In this document: positions 1 through 5,512 of the stretch, one piece after another | How positions within the stretch are numbered: the stretch's first letter is position 1 | Layout: each line of letters opens with the position of its first letter | Notes under the pieces: model-generated | Database searches by the model: none | Seen by the model: the letters and a program-made list of their open reading frames with translations, nothing else | Told to the model about the DNA's origin: nothing | Source: Lachnospiraceae bacterium | GTDB taxonomy: Bacteria; Bacillota_A; Clostridia; Lachnospirales; Lachnospiraceae | Assembly (NCBI GenBank): GCA_017523185.1 | Contig: JAFWXB010000379.1 | Location: 1-7,924 of the forward strand | Direction: 5' to 3' | Length of the DNA: 7,924 bases | Made by a program: the position numbers and the translations under genes

Positions 1-254
1 CATATGCTGAATATCTCGCTATCACATATCAACTACAAGATTTAGGAATTGAAATAGAATGTAATTATTCCACTCAATTTGGCGAAATTGTATCAAATAC
101 CTATTTTTACAATTCCACACTCTCTACTGCATTAAGTAAAGTAGTATGCGAAATGATTACGCAGTATAAAGATGAAAATTTTTCTGATGAACTTTATCAG
201 ATAGATTATCAAGATTCGCTTAAAATGTTTCATATTCCCATCGAAAATTTATAA
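1..254 (+). CDS. C-terminal fragment of an unidentified protein (83 codons visible)
   Basis: An open frame enters from the left edge (first full codon at base 3) and ends at TAA 252-254. The visible part reads YAEYLAITYQLQDLG near the start and ends KMFHIPIENL. It has ordinary soluble-protein composition, with acidic and aromatic residues, no membrane segment and no cysteine motif. The only in-frame ATG codons are internal, so the gene begins outside the window. I do not recognise the family. A strong hairpin terminator follows 22 bases after the stop, which supports this being a real gene end. It is the only convincing plus-strand protein gene here and converges on the Rpn gene. Confidence 0.6.
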   Translation, partial: YAEYLAITYQLQDLGIEIECNYSTQFGEIVSNTYFYNSTLSTALSKVVCEMITQYKDENFSDELYQIDYQDSLKMFHIPIENL

Positions 255-276
255 TAAAAGTTTTCTCTATCATAAT

Positions 277-307
277 AAAACACCACAGAAGTTCTCTGTG
301 GTGTTTT
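277..307. terminator. Bidirectional intrinsic terminator
   Basis: A perfect 13-bp stem (277-289 with 295-307; arm AAAACACCACAGA) closes a 5-nt loop and has a T-run on each strand. It sits just after the plus-strand stop at 254, and is the best terminator downstream of the minus-strand Rpn gene, so it probably serves both convergent units. Confidence 0.85.
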
Positions 308-521
308 AAACTTACCTGCATTTACTTTGCGATTTCTATATTTTGCAAGCACTTTCATTTAATTAAAATAACAATTTCACTTTCAAATCAAATCTATCTT
401 TATTTGATTTGTTATTCTACTTAAATTCCCTTTGGGAATTTGCCAGATACGCACTTTGTAATACAAGTGCTTTTGGTTAGTGGAAAATCCCCTAAAACCC
501 CATTTTTTCCTAGCGGTTATA
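308..521. other. Non-coding interval with three consecutive hairpins
   Basis: No open frame of note. Three inverted repeats follow one another: 384-393 with 402-411 (CAAATCAAAT, 10 bp, 8-nt loop), 423-430 with 434-441 (AAATTCCC, 8 bp, 3-nt loop), and the imperfect GCACTTTGTA / ATACAAGTGC at 451-470. None has a good T-run, so they are not obvious terminators. On the minus strand they would lie in the 3' untranslated region of the Rpn transcript, upstream of the terminator at 277-307. Possible roles are RNA processing or stability, or a mobile-element end; I cannot choose. Confidence 0.45.
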
Positions 522-744
522 CTTTTTAATACCACATTAGCAAAAGGCTATCTCTTTTTGACATCATTTTAATAAAACGATGTTGCTTTTTGACACCATT
601 TTTTTGAAAAATTTTTATATTGTTCTACATTAATTTTTTACGATGCCATTTTTTAGTACCTATTTTAAAAACGTATTTCATTTTTTAATATCATTCTTTT
701 AAAAATATGCTTATTTTTGATACCTCTTAATATTTTGCCTAATC
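522..744. repeat. Degenerate tandem array, 32-bp period, about seven units
   Basis: The core CTTTTTGACAYCATTTT occurs at 554-570 and 586-602 with one difference. Related cores occur at 522-538 (CTTTTTAATACCACATT), 649-665, 681-697 and 713-729. The ends of the T-runs fall at 527, 559, 591, then 654, 686 and 718, giving steps of 32, 32, 63, 32 and 32. The 63-base step leaves room for one decayed unit near 618-649. The period is not a multiple of three, so this is not a protein repeat. One unit forms a hairpin (561-583) whose only imperfect pair is G·U on the minus strand, matching the strand of the neighbouring Rpn gene. The array ends about ten bases before the Rpn stop codon. Confidence 0.6.
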
Positions 745-754
745 CTACTTCCTA

Positions 755-979
755 TTATACGGTCTGTTTTCCAAACCTACTGAAATATTCCTGTGCTATC
801 TGTAACGATATATCTAACTTCCTTTGTAATCTGATTAAAATATCATTCTCAGAAAGTCCAAAATCAAGTCCTGCCTCTACAATACCTTTTGCCTCTCCTT
901 CTACTTTACCTCGTGCTTCTCCCTTTGCTTCTCCTTCTGCTCTACTTTCTTTTGCAATTTCTTCAAATAAAGTACACAT
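755..979 (-). CDS. Possible internal gene: 74-aa C-terminal product of the Rpn gene (RpnS-like)
   Basis: Codon 264 of the Rpn frame is an ATG (979-977) preceded by AAGGAG (993-988) with an 8-nt gap, the best-placed Shine-Dalgarno in this gene and better than the one for the full-length start. Initiation there would give a 74-aa protein starting MCTLFEEIAKES, comprising the charged tail and the final helix without the nuclease core. In published gammaproteobacterial Rpn systems, an in-frame short product made from the 3' end of the nuclease gene (RpnS) binds and restrains the long toxic form (RpnL). Here the same layout is seen, although the tail sequence differs from the DUF4351 tail of those proteins. 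The ribosome site is observed; the function is inferred by analogy. Confidence 0.45.
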   Translation of the reverse strand: MCTLFEEIAKESRAEGEAKGEARGKVEGEAKGIVEAGLDFGLSENDILIRLQRKLDISLQIAQEYFSRFGKQTV

Positions 980-1768
980 AGCCTCATCTCCTTTTCCCAA
1001 AGCATTATAATCAAGTTTCGTATTCGTAGCTCCTGCTACTGCCATAACTACGCTTCTGTCTGTTTTATTTTGTCTACTGTATTCGATTACTTTTTCTTTT
1101 ATTGTATTTTTTGATATATGATTACTTAAAATAATTTGAAGCAATGAGAATAAATCCCTATTATTGATATTATGCAACTGCAAATCATTTTTTCTTGCCT
1201 CTACCAATAACATCTTGTAATCATTTACATATGGTTTCATTTCTTCCGGAATATCCAACATTTCATGAAGTGTTTTCGCTCCATCCCAAGGCTTTTCTCC
1301 ATAGTACACAACAATTGTAATGACCGACAACAGCTTATCTGTCTTTTTCATTCTTGACAGAAACTCATCTTCTTTCATATCATCTGCTGTTTTATATTTC
1401 TTTGCATTACTGTCATATTGCTTTTTGTATGTACCATAATCATATCCCATAACTCGCATAGGCATTGCATAATGAATACGTTCTTGATTTTCAAGTCCTA
1501 ATAATACAAATTGCACACCAAATACAGAAGACTTCTTTTGTATTTTTATAACATCTCTGGATGCTTTAATACTCTCTGCATAATCTTTATGTTCTAAAAT
1601 TGTAGATTCTTCTGTATCCACATCTTCCAATTCTTCCGGTTTAATGATTTGCTTCCCTTGAAATAATACAGCATTAAACAAATCAGCAAACTGCTCATTA
1701 TCATTCCAATAATTTTTTAATATAATATCCGGTTTTAAAATCTGTACTTTTTTGGACATAATGCACAT
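755..1768 (-). CDS. Rpn family recombination-promoting nuclease / putative transposase (PD-(D/E)XK fold)
   Basis: 337 residues, full length for the Clostridia branch of this family. Recognisable blocks in order: FADLFNAVLF (27-36), RDVIK (71-75), the active-site strand LLGLENQ (89-95) followed by HYAMPMR, VVYYGEKPWDG then LHEML (153-171), and a charged Gly/Glu/Lys/Arg tail (277-295) ahead of a C-terminal helix of the LxxKLxxSxxxAxxYF type. Rpn proteins are PD-(D/E)XK DNA endonucleases linked to recombination and, more recently, to phage defence. D72 and E93 are the likely metal ligands by position. The ribosome site AAGGAGA (1778-1772) is 4 nt before the first ATG (1768) and 13 nt before the fourth-codon ATG (1759), so either start is possible. 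Transcribed alone, about 170 bases after the HEPN-like gene. Confidence 0.85.
   Translation of the reverse strand: MCIMSKKVQILKPDIILKNYWNDNEQFADLFNAVLFQGKQIIKPEELEDVDTEESTILEHKDYAESIKASRDVIKIQKKSSVFGVQFVLLGLENQERIHYAMPMRVMGYDYGTYKKQYDSNAKKYKTADDMKEDEFLSRMKKTDKLLSVITIVVYYGEKPWDGAKTLHEMLDIPEEMKPYVNDYKMLLVEARKNDLQLHNINNRDLFSLLQIILSNHISKNTIKEKVIEYSRQNKTDRSVVMAVAGATNTKLDYNALGKGDEAMCTLFEEIAKESRAEGEAKGEARGKVEGEAKGIVEAGLDFGLSENDILIRLQRKLDISLQIAQEYFSRFGKQTV
988..993 (-). promoter_or_regulatory. Intragenic Shine-Dalgarno inside the Rpn gene
   Basis: AAGGAG on the minus strand, within codons for Gly-Lys-Gly-Asp-Glu-Ala, 8 nt before ATG 979-977. Its strength and spacing would fit a genuine start and are unusual inside a coding region. 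Confidence 0.5.
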
Positions 1769-1813
1769 ATATCTCCTTAATTAAAAAATACTCTTGATGA
1801 AACCCATTAAAAG

Positions 1814-1855
1814 TTTAGAATCAAAGTTATTTATTATTCTGTTGTTGATTCTAAA
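1814..1855. repeat. 11-bp perfect inverted repeat upstream of the Rpn gene
   Basis: TTTAGAATCAA (1814-1824) and TTGATTCTAAA (1845-1855) are perfect complements with 20 nt between. Read on the plus strand a run of six T follows (1856-1861), but no plus-strand gene precedes it. On the minus strand it lies in the Rpn leader, 46-87 nt before the start codon. It could be an operator or leader hairpin for Rpn, or part of the end of the HEPN-like transcript. I found no clear promoter in this 170-base gap. Confidence 0.5.
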
Positions 1856-1859
1856 TTTT

Positions 1860-1908
1860 TTGTCATTCCCCTTTAACATAATAATAACCCTATAGTAATT
1901 GTCATTCC
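1860..1908. repeat. 10-bp direct repeat, two copies, each holding a short minus-strand start
   Basis: TTGTCATTCC occurs at 1860-1869 and 1899-1908. On the minus strand each copy reads GGAATGACAA and opens a 10-codon ORF: MTITIGLLLC (1905-1873) and MTKNLESTTE (1866-1834). The second is preceded by AAAGGGG and stops inside the loop of the adjacent inverted repeat. Duplicated operator half-sites or leader-peptide starts are both possible; chance cannot be excluded. Confidence 0.3.
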
Positions 1909-1938
1909 AACCATTTATTATAAAAAAGTAATTATAAA

Positions 1939-3129
1939 TTACCACATATATGATTGCATCTCATATAGCATCTCTGCCTCATAATCTGCTATATCTGATA
2001 ACATAAAGCTACACCCATCTAATATATTAAAAATACCTGCCATAAACGCAAATGCATTATCAACATCTATTATCTGTCCATCAAATCTATATGACAAATT
2101 ATAATCAAATGGGTATCTAAAAACATCTCCATTTTTATCTATGTTATTCAATTCTTGAAGGCCATTTTCCAAATAATCTAAATATTGTAAGTCTTCGCCA
2201 TGCTCTTTCGCATAATTACGAATCATCACATTTATCACTGTCCAAAGTTCTTTTAATGAATGGCTATTACGAGTCTTTCTTATCCATTTCTGATCCACTC
2301 CATTAATAACTTTAGCAAATAACAATCTCTTCAATGATAACTCTATTGCATTCCTTAATAAAAATAGCATAGGAAAAATATACTCCACCTTATACTCTTG
2401 CCTATATTTTTCATATACGAATTCAGCAACCTCACTATAACCTTTTACCTGTTTGTGAAATCCATCTTCCCATGGTGATTCCCACAACTGACAGTTTCCA
2501 AATCCATGACTTGCAAAAACTAAAAAATCATTATTACGTGTTGTATCAATCTCATAAATAGATATATCTGCAACACCTCTATATTCTTTGTCTAATATAG
2601 CATATGCATTTAATAATGAATTCCCCATCTCACAAATATCAAGAAAATCATTATTATATTGTTTCAAAAAATCATCTTTAAAGGGATAGCGAAATAACGT
2701 TGAATTTTTATCTACTATTTCTATATTCTCCAAATATTTCTGTATCCATATTTGCTCATTAAAAGAAATAAACAAACTATCTATATTTTGTCTATATCTA
2801 TCCCATAAATTTGTAAGGTCATGTTTATCTTTAGCTAAAGCAACTTCAAATTCATGCCTTGTTCTAACAGCTCTGAATACAAGACCTTTCAAAATCAGTT
2901 CTAAACTTTGTCGAAACATATATACACATGCTAAAAACCACATATCATATTTTGCATTATCATGTTCTTCTTTTACAATGTCATCTGTAGCATAATAAGC
3001 ACATAAGAAAAATCCCTTACTCATCTGATATAAATCTTCATCATATTTTCTTTTCCAAATGATTGTCGTTCCCTTATAACAATCATAAAATGACCTATTA
3101 GCTTTTACCCAATAATCAAGACTTATCAT
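1939..3129 (-). CDS. Hypothetical protein made of two HEPN-like repeats
   Basis: 396 residues. The two halves repeat the same signature blocks in the same order, offset by about 187-191 residues: a Trp and a KG pair (W25, KG38-39; W216, KG229-230), FRQSLELILKGLVF (72-85) and LRNAIELSLKRLLF (258-271), KHDLTNLW (102-109) and SHSLKELW (289-296), then LFRYPFKDDF (145-154) and VFRYPFDYNL (336-345). A helix of the type ELxLKxLL followed by H(D/S)LxxLW is characteristic of HEPN-fold proteins, common in toxin and abortive-infection systems. A clear RX4-6H ribonuclease motif is not obvious; R284-H290 in the second unit has the right spacing. No membrane segment or signal peptide is evident. The start is supported by AGGAG at 3141-3137, 7 nt before ATG. 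It appears to be transcribed alone. The family name is unknown to me. Confidence 0.6.
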   Translation of the reverse strand: MISLDYWVKANRSFYDCYKGTTIIWKRKYDEDLYQMSKGFFLCAYYATDDIVKEEHDNAKYDMWFLACVYMFRQSLELILKGLVFRAVRTRHEFEVALAKDKHDLTNLWDRYRQNIDSLFISFNEQIWIQKYLENIEIVDKNSTLFRYPFKDDFLKQYNNDFLDICEMGNSLLNAYAILDKEYRGVADISIYEIDTTRNNDFLVFASHGFGNCQLWESPWEDGFHKQVKGYSEVAEFVYEKYRQEYKVEYIFPMLFLLRNAIELSLKRLLFAKVINGVDQKWIRKTRNSHSLKELWTVINVMIRNYAKEHGEDLQYLDYLENGLQELNNIDKNGDVFRYPFDYNLSYRFDGQIIDVDNAFAFMAGIFNILDGCSFMLSDIADYEAEMLYEMQSYMW

Positions 3130-3448
3130 TGCTACTCTCCTATCTATTTCTTCATTATCCTTGAACTTCTAAATCTCTTTAAAACTTTAAAACATATGCA
3201 TTATATAAATAATATGTATCAACTTTTAAATCCCATTTTTGATTCTATAATATGACTTTTTCATCATAATATACATCTATCCCCTTTACTATATTTAAGT
3301 ATACTATCAAATGCTTATCCCTGCAATAATAAAAACATCACCTATTTCTCTGTGATATTATTTCACTTTCTTCCACTATATATTTTAGATAGTATCAATT
3401 TTTTTAAGTTTCTGTAAGAAAGTTAAATTTTATTTCAAACAACTAAAA
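3130..3448. other. AT-rich gap upstream of the HEPN-like gene
   Basis: No gene is visible. The promoter of the HEPN-like gene should lie here. TATAAT- and TTGATA-like hexamers occur near 3210-3235 on the minus strand, but no pair has acceptable spacing, so I do not call one. A 10-bp hairpin with one G-G mismatch spans 3403-3413 / 3417-3427. The 8-mer ATACTATC (3301-3308) is inverted at 3388-3395 inside GATAGTATC (3388-3396), a 9-mer that recurs elsewhere in the window. Confidence 0.5.
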
Positions 3449-3487
3449 AAAGGAACTCAAATCCTAAAATAAAATTTGAGTTCCTTT
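3449..3487 (-). terminator. Intrinsic terminator of the sigma/peptide operon
   Basis: A perfect 14-bp stem (3449-3462 with 3474-3487; core GGAACTCAAAT) with an 11-nt loop. On the minus strand it is followed by T (six in a row, partly in the stem), then AGTTG. It lies 58 nt after the stop of the 25-codon ORF at 3546, so it would end a transcript that contains that ORF and probably the two sigma-type genes upstream. Confidence 0.8.
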
Positions 3488-3545
3488 CAAAAATTCATTT
3501 ATTTTCATTCAATTACCATCCAATAGCAAAGCCATTTTTCATAAT

Positions 3546-3623
3546 TTACTTCACTACCACTTTCTGCAACCATTTTGCAACCAGACCTTTTACAAATCCA
3601 GTAAAATCAATGGTTACAGCCAT
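3546..3623 (-). CDS. Candidate 25-aa cationic amphipathic peptide
   Basis: ATG at 3623-3621, TAA at 3548-3546, with an in-frame TAG seven codons upstream fixing the start. It begins MAVTIDFTGF and ends VAKWLQKVVVK. Lysines at 12, 17, 21 and 25 fall on one face of a helix, with F7, F10, L14, W18, L19 and V22 opposite, as in phenol-soluble-modulin-like peptides, leaderless bacteriocins or type I toxins. Base composition is richer in G+C (29 of 78) than the surrounding non-coding DNA, and codons such as CTG, ACC, GTG and CAG are used. The ribosome site is weak (GTGGGA ending 11 nt before ATG). It sits between the sigma-type genes and a strong terminator. I see no processing, transporter or immunity gene nearby. 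Coding status and function are inference. Confidence 0.45.
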   Translation of the reverse strand: MAVTIDFTGFVKGLVAKWLQKVVVK

Positions 3624-3748
3624 TTTTATTCTATTCCCACTCTATTGCTAAGTGTTTTTTCTCTATTTTTTGCCTTATTTTCCGTTATTTTTGGTACAAA
3701 TATCTCCTATATTACACCCATTTTTTTTATTTCATAACTTTTTTAGTA

Positions 3749-4078
3749 TCATTGTAGTATCACGATATTTTCTAAGGCTTTGTTATGTATTCTGTGTATG
3801 TGAGAATTGCTCAACTTCATTTTTTGTCGTATATCGTTCCATTTCCACCCTAAAATATAACGATATATCAAACATTCTTGTTCGCGTTTCTCTAATATCT
3901 TGATACTATCCAAAATACACAAACATATATATTCGTTTTCTTTTATTCTTTCCTCATGCTCTTTTTTATATTCTTCAGTATCACATGAAAAAAGTTCTAA
4001 ATCTTTTAATCGGTCTTTACTTTGTTCTATCTTCCACTTTGCAAACTGATATTGTTGTAAATACTTCTTTTTGTCCAT
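3749..4078 (-). CDS. Small sigma-70 region-4-like helix-turn-helix regulator (109 aa)
   Basis: Starts at ATG 4078-4076, giving MDKKKYLQQY. An upstream in-frame TTG (4099) adds only seven residues inside the preceding gene and has no ribosome site, whereas GGGGTGG (4089-4083) lies 4 nt before this ATG. Residues 1-58 are charged and helical, probably coiled. Residues 60-105 (ILEKREQECLIYRYILGWKW then a helix-turn-helix ending HRIHNKALENI) match sigma region 4 in its LxxREQxxLxxRYxxGxxWxxI form. Such proteins, related to the DUF1492/ArpU/RinA-like group of phage regulators, act on late or mobile-element promoters. One base separates it from the stop of the sigma factor, so translation is probably coupled. 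It lacks regions 2 and 3 and cannot be a complete sigma by itself. Confidence 0.75.
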   Translation of the reverse strand: MDKKKYLQQYQFAKWKIEQSKDRLKDLELFSCDTEEYKKEHEERIKENEYICLCILDSIKILEKREQECLIYRYILGWKWNDIRQKMKLSNSHIHRIHNKALENIVILQ

Positions 4079-4079
4079 A

Positions 4080-4925
4080 TTACCACCCCAAAACTGCAAG
4101 CTCTACTTCACTAAACCATGTACGATTAAATTCATTTACCCCTACATGGCGAGGTAATACATCAATGTATTGTTCATAATATGTTCGAATCACGTTATTA
4201 TTACCAGTTCGAAGCGTTCGCAAGGCTTTACTCTCTTTTTGTCGTACTTGCTCTATACTTACACTTAAGGCTTGCCCTATTTCTTTAAGTGTAGCCTTAT
4301 GTTTGAAACGCTTTTCAATAACTATCGGCATAATGTCCGGTAATGTATCAACATACTCCCATAATGCTTTTTTCATTGCAGCAGTATCAACACTTTTTAC
4401 AATATCTTCTTCCAGTTCTTCATCAGATGCAAGCGTATCATTTAAAGTTAGTTCTTCTTCGCCCATTGGAGCATTAAGGCTTTGCATATTGCAAATTTTT
4501 ACATTTTGTTTTATGGTTCTTACTTGTTCTATGCTTACTCCAAGATATTGCGACATTTCAATATCTGTTATCTCACAACCATAATACTTTTTATACTCAT
4601 TCGCAATCTTTTTATACTGTTGTACTTTGTTGTATGCGTGTTCCGGTAAACGAATGGTATTGTAAAACGTAGCAATATAGCGTTTTAATGCTTGTTCTAT
4701 CCAAAAAGTTGCATAAGTAAGAAATAAAACGTCTTTTTCTGTGTCAAAATGCTTTACTGCTTCACATATTCCAAAATATGCCTCTTGCTTTAAATCTTCC
4801 AGTTCTGCATAACCTTTGTATTTTAAGGTCAATTTTCCAATATATCCCTTATTCTGTTCCCACAGTTCCGACATATACTTACTTTGTCCGGATTGAATCA
4901 ATTTTACCAATTCTTCATTTGACAC
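4080..4925 (-). CDS. Sigma-70 family RNA polymerase sigma factor
   Basis: 281 residues starting at GTG 4925-4923, with AAGGTGGTG (4942-4934) 8 nt upstream. Region 1.1 is absent. Region 2 runs from about 41 to 84 (DLKQEAYFGICEAVKHFD at 44-61; region 2.4 FLTYATFWIEQALKRYI at 68-84). RLPEH (92-96) matches region 3.0. A helix-turn-helix at 119-138 is region 3.1, and SLNAPMGEEELTLNDTL (149-165) is the region 3.2 finger. Region 4 (about 194-239) ends QVRQKESKALRTLR. A 42-residue C-terminal extension (240-281, including RHVGVNEFNRTWFSEVE) lies beyond the usual sigma end; similar tails occur in sigma factors carried by Clostridia mobile elements. The role is to direct RNA polymerase to element-specific promoters. 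First gene of the operon with the 109-aa regulator. Confidence 0.88.
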   Translation of the reverse strand: MSNEELVKLIQSGQSKYMSELWEQNKGYIGKLTLKYKGYAELEDLKQEAYFGICEAVKHFDTEKDVLFLTYATFWIEQALKRYIATFYNTIRLPEHAYNKVQQYKKIANEYKKYYGCEITDIEMSQYLGVSIEQVRTIKQNVKICNMQSLNAPMGEEELTLNDTLASDEELEEDIVKSVDTAAMKKALWEYVDTLPDIMPIVIEKRFKHKATLKEIGQALSVSIEQVRQKESKALRTLRTGNNNVIRTYYEQYIDVLPRHVGVNEFNRTWFSEVELAVLGW

Positions 4926-4947
4926 TTGAACAACACCACCTTATAAT

Positions 4948-4977
4948 ATTATCAAGTACAAACCTTTTTTATCTAAA
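4948..4977 (-). promoter_or_regulatory. Possible promoter of the sigma operon
   Basis: On the minus strand, TTTAGA (4977-4972) and GATAAT (4953-4948) are separated by 18 nt, with four and five matches to the -35 and -10 consensus. Transcription would start almost at the ribosome site, giving a very short leader. It lies just downstream of the hairpin at 4991-5025. Low confidence because AT-rich DNA offers many such matches. Confidence 0.3.
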
Positions 4978-4990
4978 ATCCAACACTTTC

Positions 4991-5025
4991 AAAAAAGAAT
5001 TTACTATTGTGGTAAGTTCTTTTTT
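4991..5025 (+). terminator. Intrinsic terminator upstream of the sigma operon
   Basis: A 14-bp stem (4991-5004 with 5012-5025; arm AAAAAAGAATTTAC) has a 7-nt loop and a six-T run on either strand. The one non-Watson-Crick position (5000/5016) is U·G in plus-strand RNA but A·C on the minus strand, so the plus strand is favoured. It could end a transcript antisense to the sigma gene or shield the sigma promoter from read-through. Confidence 0.6.
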
Positions 5026-5247
5026 ATTATATCTATTTAAAATCCATTTATCAAGTAACATTTTAAATTGGTGGCTGAAAATTAAGCTACCAAACGTAAT
5101 TTTAGTACGAGTGGTTTTATTAACTCCACTTCTCAGCGAGAAATTTGTGCAGTACGACGTGAAGTACGGAAAAGACTATGAAATGGGTAGCATATCCCCT
5201 ATAAAACTAAAATGTTTAATAAGCATATCAGACTATTAAACATTTTT
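5026..5247 (+). ncRNA. Candidate small structured RNA between two terminators
   Basis: This interval is richer in G+C than its surroundings and holds successive hairpins: TTGGTGGCT with AGCTACCAA (5068-5076 / 5085-5093, 9 bp, one G·U on the plus strand), GAGTGG with CCACTT (5109-5114 / 5126-5131, G·U end pair) and TTCTC with GAGAA (5130-5134 / 5138-5142). AGTACG occurs three times (5104, 5151, 5163). It finishes at a strong terminator (5209-5246). An open frame crosses it but has no start with a ribosome site. No convincing promoter was found, so it may be a processed or read-through RNA. I do not recognise an RNA family. Confidence 0.35.
5209..5246. terminator. Strong hairpin terminator
   Basis: A perfect 13-bp stem (5209-5221 with 5234-5246; arm AAAATGTTTAATA) with a 12-nt loop. 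On the plus strand T-rich sequence ends the stem (CATTTTTCG); on the minus strand ATTTTAGTTTTAT follows. It separates the two non-coding segments. Confidence 0.7.
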
Positions 5248-5251
5248 CGTA

Positions 5252-5261
5252 TGCAGCAGTT
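5252..5261 (+). repeat. Copy 1 of TGCAGCAGTT; others at 5689-5698 (inverted) and 5964-5973
   Basis: The decamer TGCAGCAGTT occurs three times between 5252 and 5973, two direct and one inverted. A T-rich TATTTTC-like stretch lies close to each copy. The inverted copy and copy 3 match over 12 bases and form the core of the long-range helix. Copy 1 overlaps the putative -35 region of the RNA promoter, so it may be a protein-binding site as well. Confidence 0.5.
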
Positions 5262-5289
5262 TTATATTTTCCGTTTTGGATGATATAAA
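5261..5289 (+). promoter_or_regulatory. Possible extended -10 promoter for the long plus-strand RNA
   Basis: TTTATA (5261-5266), a 17-nt gap, then TATAAA (5284-5289) preceded by TG at 5281-5282 (extended -10). The predicted start near 5295 coincides with the first paired segment of the downstream structured region (AGGTTTTG at 5295). Confidence 0.4.
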
Positions 5290-5337
5290 AGTATAGGTTT
5301 TGTTATATTCTCCTTTTTTATTTTAAATCAACTTATC

Positions 5338-5359
5338 TTTTTCTAAAATTTTAGAAAAA
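5338..5359. repeat. 22-bp perfect palindrome
   Basis: Centred between 5348 and 5349, with arm TTTTTCTAAAA and no spacer. It is enclosed by the 8-bp inverted repeat TAGGTTTT / AAAACCTA (5294-5301 / 5356-5363), which overlaps its right end by four bases, so the two pairings compete at that edge. It could be a binding site for a dimeric protein or part of a large hairpin. Confidence 0.7.
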
Positions 5360-5512
5360 CCTACACCCCCTTTTATATCTGACTTACGTATTACATAAAT
5401 CAGCTTTTAACGGTTCTCTTTTAGGACAGGGGGTACTGTAAAACTCCCATGTATTATTTCAATGTACTCCCAACGGTACTATACAATAAAATGTCTATTT
5501 GTTTTTAGGGGG

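Noticed and set aside
554..618. Promoters from TTGACA hexamers in the 32-bp repeats
   Set aside because: No matching -10 at 16-18 nt in the first unit, only a weak one in the second, and no gene downstream on the plus strand.
522..744. CRISPR array
   Set aside because: Period of 32 bp is too short for repeat plus spacer, the units are degenerate rather than identical, and no cas gene is present.
717..1010. Plus-strand open frame opposite the Rpn 3' end
   Set aside because: Ser/Pro/Ala-rich translation is the antisense image of the Gly/Glu/Lys tail of the Rpn protein; no ribosome site.
3200..3240. Promoter of the HEPN-like gene from TTGATA and TATAAT hexamers
   Set aside because: The two hexamers are 11 nt apart, too close to act together, and other pairs match poorly.
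3652..3903. Plus-strand Phe-rich open frame
   Set aside because: Mostly opposite the 109-aa regulator and a T-rich spacer; no ribosome site and no recognisable domain.
3985..4584. Two plus-strand frames opposite the sigma-type genes (3985-4179 and 4303-4584)
   Set aside because: Antisense shadows of well-supported minus-strand genes.
4778..5239. Plus-strand frame of 153 codons running from the sigma gene into the non-coding region
   Set aside because: First third is antisense to the sigma gene. The part after 5040 looks slightly protein-like but has no start with a ribosome site, and its bases are better explained by hairpins; kept only as an alternative to the RNA reading.
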